The translations under genes were made by a program, and so were the position numbers. From Gracilaria gracilis (Eukaryota; Rhodophyta; Florideophyceae; Gracilariales; Gracilariaceae): DNA of 64,000 nucleotides. This document shows positions 32,686 through 45,028 of the stretch, piece by piece. Each line of letters opens with the position of its first letter. The first letter of the stretch is position 1. Below the pieces are notes generated by a model. The model did not search any database, was not told the DNA's origin, and saw nothing but the letters and a program-made list of their open reading frames with translations. Where the stretch lies: contig JARGSG010000237.1 of NCBI GenBank assembly GCA_030374805.1, positions 186,001-250,000 on the forward strand, in the 5' to 3' direction.

Positions 32686-35304
32686 CACTGCCGCTGACTC
32701 CATCGAGGTTGTTCCACCGTTCTCCCTTCTGGTTACCTTCGTACCCCTTTGCGGTTTGTCTACGTGAGCTCGCGCCACCGTGGCTTCTCCTCCGACCGAC
32801 AAGGTTGAATCCGTTTATGGTGACCCCCGATCCTTATCTGAACCACATGGGTAGCTTTGGTACCAGCGTGCGGACTCGCACCCGTAGCGGTACATGGCCA
32901 TTGTCGGTTCCCCATGTTGGTCAATCGGACGAGGTAACCTCAAGGGACGGCGCGCTATCTGCGACCAATGCCGATACCTTAATGGTTGAACCAGCATGGG
33001 GCCCCGAACGGATGGATGTTTTGAGAATCAGCTCTAGTGACTCACCCATTGTAGATAAAAAGCCGATTCGCTTCACTCCTGCAGTCGAATGCTCGCCGTC
33101 TCAATCACTCGCTCACGGTACTCATCACACCATGTCGGGTGCCGGTCCTTCGCGTGGCTGCAGAAGCGGCATTGCCAAGTGTGGTTCTCGGGGCGCTGCT
33201 TTGTACCATTCCCGCATCCAAACTGTTTTCCGGAGCCAGCCGGTTCAGTCTTCCTCATATCAACCTCGAGGGATTCACGAAGGGATCCGGGACCCATATG
33301 TTCCGGAGCCCGAGATTCCTCGTGGTATTTCCTATTATGGTTCGAAGACATTCACCACGGCCGACTGGAACCTTTACCAACATGGTACCTTCGGGATCGA
33401 TCCAAGAATGGTTTCGCAAGCGACGCTGTACCGTCGGAACCGGCCAGTGGCGCCGGGGAACACACCGCTTCCCGGCGTCTTGTGCCGTCCGACTTTGGAT
33501 ACCTACTTGGGTTTTTTTCGTTGGGATTGCGAGCGTCTCAGCTCCGTCCCGCAAACGCTCCACCGTCGGGATAAGGAATCTCAATCTCGTCAGGGTCGGG
33601 TGGAGTGCTATGATAGTCGCCAGCGACACACACCAATGAGGTATTTCATTCCTCCGCTTTATCCCAGCGATCTGCCGTTCGTTCGTATTGAACCGGAGCT
33701 CCATTATTACCGACGTCTGGTTGTGAAGATCTGTCCGTACGAATCCCTTCCGCAGCAGTACCTTCCGGCTTCTCCACATTTGGTTTGCTTCGATAGGCCT
33801 TATAATACCATCCATTGGTCTAACGGTCGTAGGAGGGGGGTTGGATGCTGCCACTGAGGCTCGCATTCGCACCCGGTCCAGCTTCAACCGCGTCATGCAT
33901 GGGTTCCATAATGTGAAGTTCTTCCCACAACCTAATAAGGGAAGAACCTCTTGGTATGTGGCCCGACCTGAGTGGTGGAATGCCTATGAGGTTCCAATGT
34001 CGCTTAGCGTCCCAACCCCACCGGTATTGGCCTACTTCGGGAGCTACATCATCTGTAACCACGATCGGTATTACCTCATTTGGTCGATTACCCTCGCGGA
34101 ATGGGCCGTATTGGTAACCATCCTGGCTCTGCACGCTGCCCGTGACGGTATTGACTGGGATTGTCGTTCTCGAGAAGCCGAGATTTACCGTGACGGTAGG
34201 CAACCTCCTGGTCATATGTTTTTCATTCCCCCGAGAGTCATTCGAGACATTTGCCTATTTGGACTCGGAACCATTGTGGCAGGTACGGACTACTCCATTG
34301 AGCAGCTTGAGTCGTTGCTTACCCAAGTGGAGAGTTTCCTGTGGGGAGCCAAGCAGGGGTGGGAGGTTTTCGATCCGGTGTCCTGGAAGGTTGTATCCCG
34401 CGCGGAGCAGCGCTATCCCGGGGCACCGACCGATCTCCGACCTCCAGGGAGTCCCGAGCCATTCCAAACCGTGGTGGAATCGCCAGCAGCTACCCCTGTG
34501 GTCACTTCAGCGCCTACTCCTGCTCCGGAGGGACGCGATACGCCTGCCGATACTGGTGTGACTCCTCTTTTCCCTAGTATCACAAGGGTTGATGGGCCTC
34601 CGCGGGCTATCCTCGGGGGTGTCATGGCAGCGGCTGCGGCGCCTGTCCTCTCTCAGGTGGACTCCCAGGCCATTTCAGGTTTAATGGCTCGGGTCCGCCA
34701 AGCCTGCGTGGTGAACTTCCAGCGGGCGGGTCCTACCTCTGTGGTCGAAGCTCTTACCCTTCTGGAAAGCACCCTGCCTCGTCATGCAGAGTACATGCGA
34801 TCCTTTTCCCATATTGGTGAGTTCCGGAACCGGTTACAGGTCGAGCTCTACCAGATGGCTACCAACCAGGTGGCAGGCCTAGCGACGGCCATGAGCCCGA
34901 CGCCTACAAACCCTTTAGAGGAACCCCTGCTTGGCGCTAGCCTGAACCCCGGCCTTCTAGCCGCTCCGCAGGCTACTCTCCACATCGGGTCGTCGGTACC
35001 TCCGTCGGTTGCGCAGGCGAGCGCGCCACCTCCGATGGGTCCCGACGTAATGCCAGGCGTCAGCGTGCCTACTAGTACCCCGTGGGTCATGGTAGCGCGC
35101 CTAGCCAGGCTCCAGGCCAGGCTCATCTCTTCCAGCCTTGGCCGGGAGCCCATCAGAACACCACTCCGGGTCGGGGATTTTCAGCTGAAGCCTCCTTCGG
35201 GCCTCACTTTGCCACTCACCCATCAGGTTGATTGTCGTATCCACTTTGGTCTGTGCTTGGGCCACGTTGCTCCTGCATCCCTATTGGAGTTACTCTTCAA
35301 GTAA
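32586..35304 (+). pseudogene. ORF antisense to Gypsy pol, unrecognised product
   Basis: Two overlapping open stretches (32586-33857 and 33841-35304) on the strand opposite to gag-pol, between pol and the 3' end. The first holds phrases shared with the inverted copy (SSSDSPIVDKKPIRFTPAVEC, RRDKESQ, IPPLYPSDLP). The second has a hydrophobic segment YYLIWSITLAEWAVLVTILAL and a Pro/Ala-rich C-terminal half. Antisense ORFs in this position are known in some plant Ty3/Gypsy lineages (Tat/Ogre-type). I see no envelope or RNase-like signature. Two diverged copies both retain long reading frames, which hints that the protein was once selected. Confidence 0.5.
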
Positions 35305-36338
35305 AGTTAAAAGTTATGCGTCTCCATGTTAGGTTCCAATTGCCATTGAGGTGCGGTGCGTGGCGAAGGAGGAAGCTCGAAAACAGCTCCCCCCCTTTCT
35401 TAGCTCTGCGCATCCCCAATTAGGTTTCGAACCTCTTCTCTGAAACTCTCCTCTCCCCTCCTTAGACCAGCGTACCACGATGGGTGAGGGTTAATTCCTT
35501 GTAGGTATGTTCCAGGAGGTAAGTTAGCTACATCCTGAGCCATTTTGGTGCTCGTAGTATGGTGCACCACGTTTGTACTCCGATGCGCCTTCGTACGGCG
35601 CAGCGAGCGGTTTCGCCTTCCCATAAGGTCAGATGTTGTGCCACGCGCTTGCACGCAGTGGCCAGCAATGTACCTAGATAATTCTGCATGGCCTCTCACT
35701 ATGCATGGGCGCACGTGCGGTGTTTCACCCTGGAGGTTACTTGCAAGGCGAATCAAAATATTTGACCGGAAAATTACCCCTCCATATGGTAGTGAAAACG
35801 CAGAAATGGTCTTTATCTCGAGAACTAAGCGGTTTCAGAGGCTGGGAATGGCCGATTCGGGAGCGCGGCACGGTCAAAATATTTAGATTTTTTGACCATG
35901 CCGTTGTTCGCTCCCTACACATAATAGTGTAAACCGAATCGGTTACTCCGCACGGCGCGCCACGAGCAGCGCGCGTATGACTCGTCAAATAAAAAAGATA
36001 CAATTTTTTGAATGTTTCCACCGTGCGGGTTCGCGCGCGTGTCGCGCACGTGCCTGGCGCGTGCAACGGCGCGCGTACAACGGTGCGTCCGTCCTTGGCG
36101 CTACCACTCCTTGGACGTACCCTCGCGGAAGGCTTTCTTCTGGTTGTACCTTCCCGGTAAGCGTCCGAACCGACTTTGGTGCTCCTCATTACAATGCCTT
36201 TCCCCCTTCCTAAGGGGACTGCATTAACTCTAAGGTTTACCCATCATTCGGCATGTCCTCTCCCTTGCAGTTCCAGTAGCTCACCCGGAAGTGGTGTGGT
36301 ATGGATGAGGGCGTCTCGGCGGTATCACCGTCAGCGCG
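35305..36338. other. Non-coding interval within Gypsy element
   Basis: About 1 kb between the antisense ORF and the pol end. It has a GCGC-rich tract (35945-36090: GCGCGCCACGAGCAGCGCGC and similar). No reading frame is supported. Confidence 0.4.
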
Positions 36339-39300
36339 CTAGCCATACCAGCGTACTGTGTCCTTTAGGCCTTCTTGGGTACGGCGGTGACCTACAAGGC
36401 GTTCCACTGGGAACTCATTAGAGACCTGAGATGGTATCCTTTCACCACTTTGGTTTAGATGAGCATCGGTACCACTAGGGGTAGGTGTTTTCTCTGAGGG
36501 AGGAACCGTAATCCCCGCAGGTGGTACGTAGTCTGGGTCTTCACCCTGTGCATCATCATTAACCTCGGTGGGTGTCCCTTCTTCCTGGGGCTGGGTCCTC
36601 AGGGCAACCGCTTGTGGGTCACGCGCGGATTCTCCGCGTTCCTTCCGGGACTGAACCGTTCGAGGTGCAACCGTGATTCGGTCAATAGAGATCGTATTCT
36701 CTACACCATCTTGGTTCACCGTAACCGTGCGGTCGGTTGACCGAACTACCTTGAAAGGTCCCGATGATTTCGGAAGAAGCTTCGAATTGATATCTCTATC
36801 AATAGCTTCATCATCGGCTTCATCACCCGGTCGTGGTTTAGCTCCTTTCGGAGGGTGGTCAATAAAGACATATTGACCCGGCGTAGCCGTTACCACTTGG
36901 GTTACCTTTCGGTCGTAGTCCTCCTTGTACCACTTCTGGGATGCTGTGAGCTTGCTCTCAGCATACTTGAGAGCTCGTCTCAACCTCAAAAGGGTATTCT
37001 GTTTGACCTGTGACGGTGTGAGCGCTCCGGCGGCTTCTTGTCCTAATGGGTCCTCTTCAACAACAATACCTGGTGGGTGTCTTGACAGTATCAGATCGAA
37101 CGGCGTAGTTTGCGTCGCTTGATGAACCTGAAGGTTATATGCATATGTCAAGGGCTGCACGAGCTCGTCCCAACCAGTTTGGTGTTCTTTCGTATAATGT
37201 CGCAGCCTAGATACCAGTGCTCATTCGTTTGCAAATGATAGGCAGTAGTGAAGTAGTGCTTAATACCCAAGAGGTTACAAAAAGCTTCAAAGAACTTCGA
37301 AGCTAAGTTCGAACCATTGTCGGTAAGTAGATAAAGCGGTGCACCATACGGGTAGATCCAATTGTTCAAGAACGCCACCGCGAGGGTCGTAGATTTCGTG
37401 TACTTCAGGGGTATCGCTCGCGTGAGCTTCGAGAACCTGTCGGTGATTACCATGATGTACTGATACCCCCTTGTGGTTTTTGGTAATGGACCCAGAAGGT
37501 CTATTGCGACGAACTCGAGAGGACCCGCTGCAGTGAATAACTTCAAGTATTTCCTGTGCTTCCGGAGACCTCCCCGGGTACGTACGCCAGATTCGCATTG
37601 ACCTACAAAGGTATATATATCATTAGCCATGTGAGGCCAGTAGTATCCTTGCCTCAAGGTGTAGTACATTCTCGTACCTCCAGGGTGTCCTGATAGCCTT
37701 GGGTAGTGGGCCAGGTACAGCACCCGAGGGCGCAGCACCTTCGGCACCACCTTCTGAAGGGAACCATCAATAGGAGCTTGCTTCACCAGGAAATTATTTC
37801 GGTCGACGTCAAAGTTCGAGTCTTTCATACCTACGTGGTCCATGAGAGAGCGGCAATAAACATCGTTTGCTTGCTCTCTCAGGAATTCCTCGCGGGTAAT
37901 CGGCATGACGTCTGTTTCCTCTAGAGCGAGTATTTCCCGAGCGATGGCATCACTAAACCACGTATCCTCTTCGGGTAAAGTCCAGTAACCTTCTAAGGTA
38001 TCACCATCAGGGTTGGTAGAGATGGTAGAGCATGGGATATCATTTTCTACCGTCCCGGTGTCCAAACCATCTGTGGTAATGCGAGATATCGCGTCTGCGA
38101 CATTGTGCTTGATACCTGGACGGTACTGTACGTCATACTCGAACTCTGAAAGTCGTAACCGCCATCGGGCAAGTCTGCCCGATGCGTCGGCGAGACCGAG
38201 TATCCATGGCAGGGCGTCATGGTCGGTTCGAAGCGTGAACCGTTCACCATATAGGTAGGGGCGGAGCATCAACATGCTCCAGACCACAGCTAGACACTCG
38301 TTTTTGGTTGTCGTGTAATTATTTTCTGCAGGGTGCAGGGCACAACTCCAATACCCTATAGGTAGTTTGTCGCCGTTTTCTTGCTCCTGCATAAGACAAC
38401 AACCAATTTGGGCGTCCGAAGCATCGGTATCCAATGTGTATCGAAAACTAGCTTTGGGTAGTGCCAAGATGGGAGGTGTCAAGAGCGCATGTTTCAGCGC
38501 CTCGAACGCATCCATCTCCTCATTGGTAAGACATTCAAACCTTGTAGGTGGGCCTTTCAGTAGCTTCCTGTTTAGGGGAGCCGCTATCTTGGCAAATCCC
38601 TTGATAAACCGGCGGTTTACATTGCACAAACCTATAAAGGATCGGATTTCCGTCTGGGACGTGGGTGGCTTCGCCTCCTGCACGGCCCGGATATTCCGCG
38701 GCGTCACTTCTAACCTCCCAGGGCTGATTATATGACCAAGGTATTCTACCTCTTTGGTGAAGAATTCGCACTTGCGGAGCTTCAATGTTACTCCAGATTC
38801 CCTCAAAAGGTTCAAAACTTCGCTGACATGGTGAAAATGTTCTTCTACCGTTCTGGAATATATGATTACATCGTCGATGTATACCAGAGCGATTCTCCAC
38901 TTCACCTTCGAAAGGATTATATCTAATGCCCTCTGAAAGATAGCCGGGGCATTCCGCAACCCAAGGGGCATACGCGTAAAGCGGAATAACCCAGCGTGGC
39001 AAGTAAACGTAGTTTTGTCCTTCTCTTTTTCCCTGATAGGTACCTGCCAATAACCACAATTGGCATCGAGCGTAGTAAAGATCTTGGAGTTGCCCAACGA
39101 ATCTATACACTCGTCCGTTCTAGGTATTGGGTACGAATCCCTAATGGTCATACTATTCAGTCTTCTGTAGTCCACACAGAACCGCATACGGGTGTCATTC
39201 TTCTTTGCGACCAGAACCACTGGGCTGGCCCAGTCCGCATTTGCTGGTTCTATGACACCTTCACGGAGCATTCGCTCGACCTCATTGAGCACAACCTCAC

Positions 39301-40471
39301 GGACTTTTGGACCTGCACGGTAAGGCTGCTGGTAAATGGGTTTCCATCCAGGCACCATATCAATACGGTGCTCTGTAGCCTCAATTTGGCCTAACCGGCC
39401 CGACCACATGGGTTTAAATTCTTCCAAGAGACTCAGGATCCGGTCTTGGAGAGCCTGGTTCTCCGCACCGATCTGGACTTCCTCTCTCCAATTCCGCACT
39501 GGGTCCAGTTCCATAGTCTTTTCCTGATCTCCAACCTTAAAGGTATTGGCGATCTTCTGTTCCATTTTGGTTTTTGTCGACAACGAGGGCGCATATGCAG
39601 GGTATGGCGCATCTGTTCCTCCCCCTTCCTTAGAGGTGGAGACCTCGCCCAATCTATTAGGTGAGACCGTGAAAACCCCCTGTGGTGCCAGCAATGCGAT
39701 TCCAATAGTGGTATTCTTGGGTAACTTAACAATGTGATTGCTAAAGTTACTCAAGTACACCTTGAAGGATTGATTAGGGATGCTGTCGATAATCCCGTTT
39801 GCCATCAAGGCGAGATGTCTTTCTGCCGGTCTAGGATGGTTCTGTAGCATCACCAATCCTGGAATTGCGCATGAGACATTCACTACCATCTGGGTCATAG
39901 CCGGTATCGAACCCAATTTGGTGAGTCGTATCTTGTTCGAGACCGTTTCGGTGGGTATATTGGACCTCGGCTTCTGACGCCAACCATTTTTGGTCTGTGT
40001 ACTACCCAGTATGGCAATACGACCACCTTGACGGAGAGCGACCGTTCGGGACCCTTGCAAAATTTCCTTGACATGTCTATCAATAAAGTTGGTCCCGAGG
40101 ATACAGTCTGTCACCAGACGATCCACCACAAAGAAATTGAGCTTCACCTTCAAGGTTCCAAGTTGTACCACAGTGGTCAACATTCCTCTAAGGTGCAGTG
40201 GGCGCTCGTTAGCGTCAACCAGCGGGTTGATAGTCGGGGCAGGTCGAATGTTCTGCAAGACCGCATCGGGTATGACGCGAGCGTTTAGCACACTCGGACC
40301 GGCGCCGGTATCGAGTACACACGCAACGAAAACCTGTAGGTGATTGAGAAAGCTTACTGAAGCATTAACTTTATAGTTATTGTACTTCATCAGACACACC
40401 ACATTGGGTACATCTGATTCTTCTTTTTCCACCATTAAGGTTTCCCGTTCCGGTATCGACGGGCCTTCCAA
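36339..40471 (-). pseudogene. pol: Ty3/Gypsy pol polyprotein (protease, RT, RNase H, integrase)
   Basis: In order from 40471: aspartic protease (VLDTGAGPS), reverse transcriptase with FCVDYRRLN and the YIDDVIIYS catalytic box, RNase H (TLDTDASDAQIG), integrase zinc region (HYPRLSGHPGG), and integrase core (FVAIDLLGP and LLTDNGSN). The last part (37160-36339) is an integrase C-terminal/chromodomain-like tail with many Pro/Thr. RT followed by integrase is the Ty3/Gypsy order. The main frame is open for 1,107 codons, so it looks nearly whole; the rest lies in another frame. Confidence 0.9.
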
Positions 40472-40491
40472 TTCACGGTTAGGGGTGGCCC

Positions 40492-42662
40492 CTACGCTAA
40501 CCGTTCGGTGTTTTCCTGCTCCTCCTGAGCGGGACTGTCGTTCTCCAAGATTTGTGTTTCCTCGACGAGATGAACTTGAGATGGTGATGGTTGAGCTTGT
40601 ACCCTCTTTCCAGATCCATATAGGTTACGGTGGTTTTGCTGCCTGGCACTGATCAGATGTTCGCGCACCCCTGGGGGTATTTTGTCACATCTGTTCGTCA
40701 GATGGTCTGCCGATAAACAGAGCCAGCAGACCAATCCACCCGTCTGAGGATCACGCATTGCCATAGAGGTAGGTCGAGTAACCGGATTGGTCGGTGATGT
40801 AGCATATGAAGATACTTGGGAACCACCCGTTGAGGTTTGTTGAGTGCTCGCCGCACTTGGTGGTGACCTTACCGAAGCTGGTGGTACTGTCGACGACCAA
40901 TTACCAATGGAGGTGGCTCGTGACTGAGCCTGCGGCGCAGTCACGAGATGAACCACCATCCCTGTTGGTACGCGAATGAGCAAATCACCCTCTGAGGTAG
41001 TGCTTTCTCCTAGCTCCAATACTGACCGTTTCGGTTTATCCTTTGAGGTATGGGACGCAGACGGCTTCTTTCCGTGACGGAGAGTGTCGCCTAGTCCCTG
41101 GGCATAACGGGCAAGCCCATTATAGTCCACCTTACGGTTGTTCGCCAGGTAGTTGCGTACCTGCGAACGGATCGCTTTGTCGACATTGTCGGCGAAAAGC
41201 GACTTCAACCTACTAGTGGTAAAGACATTACCGCATCGGGTGGTCAGATTCCGAAGGCCCAACGAGAATTCCATTTCGATTTGGCTAGAGCGTTGGCGAT
41301 ATGCCTGCACCTCAGCGTAACCTTCCTGGATAACCTCATCGGTAGCGTAGGTTTCCAACATGAAATTAACCACTTCTGGGTACGTCTCTAACATCTCTGT
41401 CCCTTCTTCATCAACCGCCAGGGTATTTCCACGGAGCCTGCCTTGCAGCAAGTGGTAAGCTTGACCTTTAAGATAAAACTGGAATAACTACATGGCAGCA
41501 CCTTCGGAAAACCCATTTTGGTCACATGCAATCTTGAACTTCTGCAGAAACTCAATTACCGCAATGGGATCATCACCTGTGAAGGTAGTATCACCCATCT
41601 GGAAGCTGAGCTTCTTACGGTGCTTGATGATCTTCTGCGCAACCTCTTGGGTGTAAGCAGAGGATCGGTTTCTCAACCGATATGACCTATAATCAACCGC
41701 TTTGGTGAACGTATCGGTCAGCGGCTGACGCACCTCTAGGGTTGTATCGGTGTCCGAATCCGAGTCGGACCACTCGTACCGTTTCTTCTTACCTTTACGG
41801 TTTCTCTTTGACGACTTCTTCGCCAACCTGTTCGGTTTCTTCTTGCGTCTACCTTTACGGTCATCATCCGACGATGAACCAGTATCGGTATCGGAGCTCG
41901 AGGAATTGGGGTCAAAGTCGTAGCCGCGATTCTTTCCCTTTTTCCTCCTCCTTTCTTTACCCTTGCGGTTTCTTCTTCGTTGCCCCTCTTCTGGGTCAGA
42001 CGAATCGTCCTCAGGTCCACCATCTTGGTGTCTTTTCGAACGTTACCTCCAATGAGTGGCAAGTACACGTCTCGAGGGCCCATCTCTATATGGCCCTCTT
42101 GACCTTGCCTTAAACCTTGTAGGTACGCACTATCGGCCGGAATTGGCTTGATTGGTGCGGAAGAACTGGCAGGGATCCCTTGTGGTATGCGAGTAACCAT
42201 ATTCACCGCAGGGGTTTTTGTTTCCTCCATTCCTTCGGAAACCCAAAGGTCTTGAACCACTCGGTAGATATGCTCCCGGGCACCCGTTAAGAGGTATGTT
42301 TCAACCAATTTAGGTATGCGTGGAGAGAGCTCGTGCACGGCTCGATCAACCAGCAAGTGGGTAACGGCGTCCATGTCCATTGAGGTCATAGCTTCATTAA
42401 CCGTAGCGGTAAAAAGAGCTTTCGCTCGATCTTCCATTTGGGGCCAAAGGTCCTCAACCGTTGTCGGCAATTTCTTATTAGGTTCAGGAGCCAACGGTGG
42501 CTGAGTGCCCGTATTCTTTGAGGTTCCGGCCCGACGTTGCCGAAGCAGCTCCTCGGGATTATCCAGAATGGGTTTAGCGACCGAAGCCGCAGCAGAACCC
42601 TTGTGGCTAGGTTGCGCGCTGGAGCCACGAGTAATCCTTGTAGGTCTTTCCATAGTGACCAA
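40492..42662 (-). pseudogene. gag: Gypsy gag region
   Basis: Reading down from 42662: a capsid-like N-terminal part, a Lys/Arg/Asp/Ser-rich low-complexity segment (about 42000-41750), and a capsid part ending in a CX2CX4HX4C zinc knuckle (CWLCLSADHLTNRC, near 40720). It is present as several open stretches in different frames. Family order and the knuckle identify it as gag. Confidence 0.75.
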
Positions 42663-42780
42663 TAGTGGTATCCAATTGCTTTGCGAGTATTCCTACGAAA
42701 CCAAATAGGTGTGTGAACTTCCAGAATGCTTTCGAATGTCTTCTGTTCACCAGTAAAGGTACGACAAAAACCAAGAAACT

Positions 42781-42797
42781 TCTAGGTCGGGAGACCA
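42781..42797 (-). promoter_or_regulatory. Primer-binding site of Gypsy element
   Basis: On the minus strand, three bases after the LTR end, the sequence TGGTCTCCCGACCTAGA begins with TGG and is complementary to a plausible tRNA 3' end finishing in ACCA. This fixes the LTR boundary and the element's orientation. The tRNA identity was not determined. Confidence 0.6.
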
Positions 42798-42800
42798 AAA

Positions 42801-43483
42801 TGTCGTACAAATACCGATAAAGTGTGGGGTCCGCCTGGTAGAGGGAGCGCGCGAGGGCTCAACCTAAAGGGGAAAAACACACAACCAATATGGTAGTAGG
42901 GCACCTGAAACTTGCAGGGGCAAACGGCGGGGCAACTAGTCTAGACCGTGTAGGTGTACGGTAGTAGACGTCGACGCGTGGTAAAACCTGAATAGTAATA
43001 GAGTAGCAAGTGACCAAGATGGTATAGTTACTGCCCTAGTGGTGCCTGAATTTACAATACCCAAGGGGGAAGGCGAGGTGCACCGTAATATATACAAGGT
43101 GCACCGACGCCGATCTCCCATGCAGGCATGACGTCATCGGCTGCACCCATGACCTACTGTCATGGGCCAGCAATGCTAAGCTATCCTAAACTATAAATTA
43201 GAAATTAGAAATTGTAAAATACAGAATACCAATTGGATGCAGTCCAGCCAGCAAGGCGCACCAGTAGGCCCACGTGGCACCAACCCATTGAGGTCTCATT
43301 GTACTACAGCGTCAACATCTACTATTGTACAATTACACGTTCTAGACTAGATTTCCCACCGCATGCCCCTCCGGGATTCAGAGGCCCTACTACCATACTG
43401 GTTTTGTGTTTTTACCCTTACATTGAGCCCTTGCGCGCTTCTACTACCAGGCGGACCCCCATTTTATCAGTATTTGTACGACA
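42801..43483 (-). repeat. 5' LTR of Gypsy element, with long inverted arms
   Basis: Begins TGTCGTACAAATAC and ends GTATTTGTACGACA. Its first ~160 bases (42801-42959) and last ~157 bases (43327-43483) are inverted copies of each other at roughly 75-80% identity by eye, which is unusual for an LTR. The left three-quarters match 31582-32080. Confidence 0.8.
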
Positions 43484-45028
43484 CGTCCTTCCTGGAAAGC
43501 AATATTGTCCTTTCATGTAAACATAGTCTATTCCAGAGAAATCGTTACATGGAAGAGATAAATTCAATCTCCGCAACACCGGTTGACAAGAGATTGGCAA
43601 TTTATAAGGTTGGTTGATTAATCCAGGGAAGAGAAACGGACATGGGGCGCGGCATCAAACTTGGCGCCGAAAACGTCCGGCAAGACACAAAAGTAGTTTC
43701 AAACTGCAAAGTAATTTCTCAATTATTGTACAAAGTGCTGCAAGAGTATTGATAAAATTTATTAACGACAGTAAAGATTTTCAAAATCAATTCAAAAACA
43801 GTACATAATTATCTCTTGTGACGTCAATTTCTGTAGTAAAATTCAAATGAGAGTAGACCTTGCCTGTAAGCTGAAAGCTTATTATATTTGAAAAAAAGGT
43901 TTCCATAACTTGAGATTAAGCAAAACAATCGAAGTTATAAGTTATGACCTGCAGTTAAAAGGTATTGGAAAGTTTTTGGAGCTAATTATTTATTTGTTCA
44001 TGTATGTATTTGTGATCTAATGTAACTTTATAAAGTTTGAATACTTTTCTTAACTTACGAATCTCAATTTATCGGAAAGTAGTTTCAAATTTTACAATTT
44101 TTTAATTTGCCGAAAATAACTATTTTTTTGTAAAAATTGTACTTTTTGAAACATAAAACAAAATATATTAGTTGTACTAACGTCACAAATTTTTGTACTT
44201 ATAAATAGGCGAAAGAAAGGATAAAGTCTCTGAAGCTCCTCCGGTGGCACCTGTTAACTTTGAAACTTGCACGCATGAAATTTAAGTCTAAAAAGTTGTT
44301 CAAAAAGTTTTATTTTAACAGCACGCCTACATAAAAATTTTATCTTATCAGCGCGTAATACAAATTTGCAACTTTCAGTTTTTACCAAAGTCAAGTTTTC
44401 ACTATAAAGTTTTGCATTGTTGTTGTGCTACCCTTGTATATAATTATACTGCAGTAGTTTTAAATTGAAACATATTGAATTCGGGCGTCTATCCCGACAG
44501 GTTTTCCCGCACGCTCCGGCGCGGCAGTGAGCAGATATTACAGTGTACGCACCTCATGTATTGAACGTGTACCTCATGTTCCAAAACAGTCAAATGTTTC
44601 ATATCCATGGCTCAAAAGCCGAAAATGCTGACACCAGGTAGCAAAAAAGTTCAACGCTATAGAGAGTATCGCAAGGTAAAGCACCAGCAAGAGAAGAGCT
44701 CTTATTGAGGATAGATTGAAGCAAAGAAAACAACTCTGTGAAGTGAGTTCAGGCCAGAACAGACCGGCACAATGCCTTTAGTAAGCCTTACGTGTCCTGT
44801 AGTATACATCCCTCACCGACAGGGTAAACAAGTGCAACCAACAGACCAAACGACCAATGCCTTCACTGGCATCACCACCAATTAGCACAACTATCTTCAA
44901 TCTCGAGCATAATCTCCCATCCCCTTGAAGCAAATCTCGCATTCGCTGCGCACACCAATCCCATTGTAAGCAACCAGAACACTCCGCAACACTCCGCATG
45001 GTTCTAAAACCGCAATCGTTCAGACAAA
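43484..45028. other. AT-rich spacer
   Basis: No gene of support. Composition drops to AT-rich between 43700 and 44480 with long A/T runs, and then returns to balanced. A 34-codon frame at 44607 (MAQKPKMLTPGSKKVQRYRE) is too short to call. It probably includes the left part of the pogo-like element, whose end I could not find. Confidence 0.4.

Larger units (their letters stand above)
32690..43483 (-). mobile_element. Ty3/Gypsy LTR retrotransposon with antisense ORF
   Basis: In minus orientation the order is 5' LTR (42801-43483), primer-binding site, gag (42662-40492), pol (40471-36339), a non-coding stretch, and an ORF on the opposite strand (32586-35304). The expected full 3' LTR is not in place; only a partial LTR lies further left (31582-32080), belonging to an inverted relative. 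The element is broken, with a handful of changes. LTR copies differ by only a few percent, so it is probably young. Confidence 0.7.
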
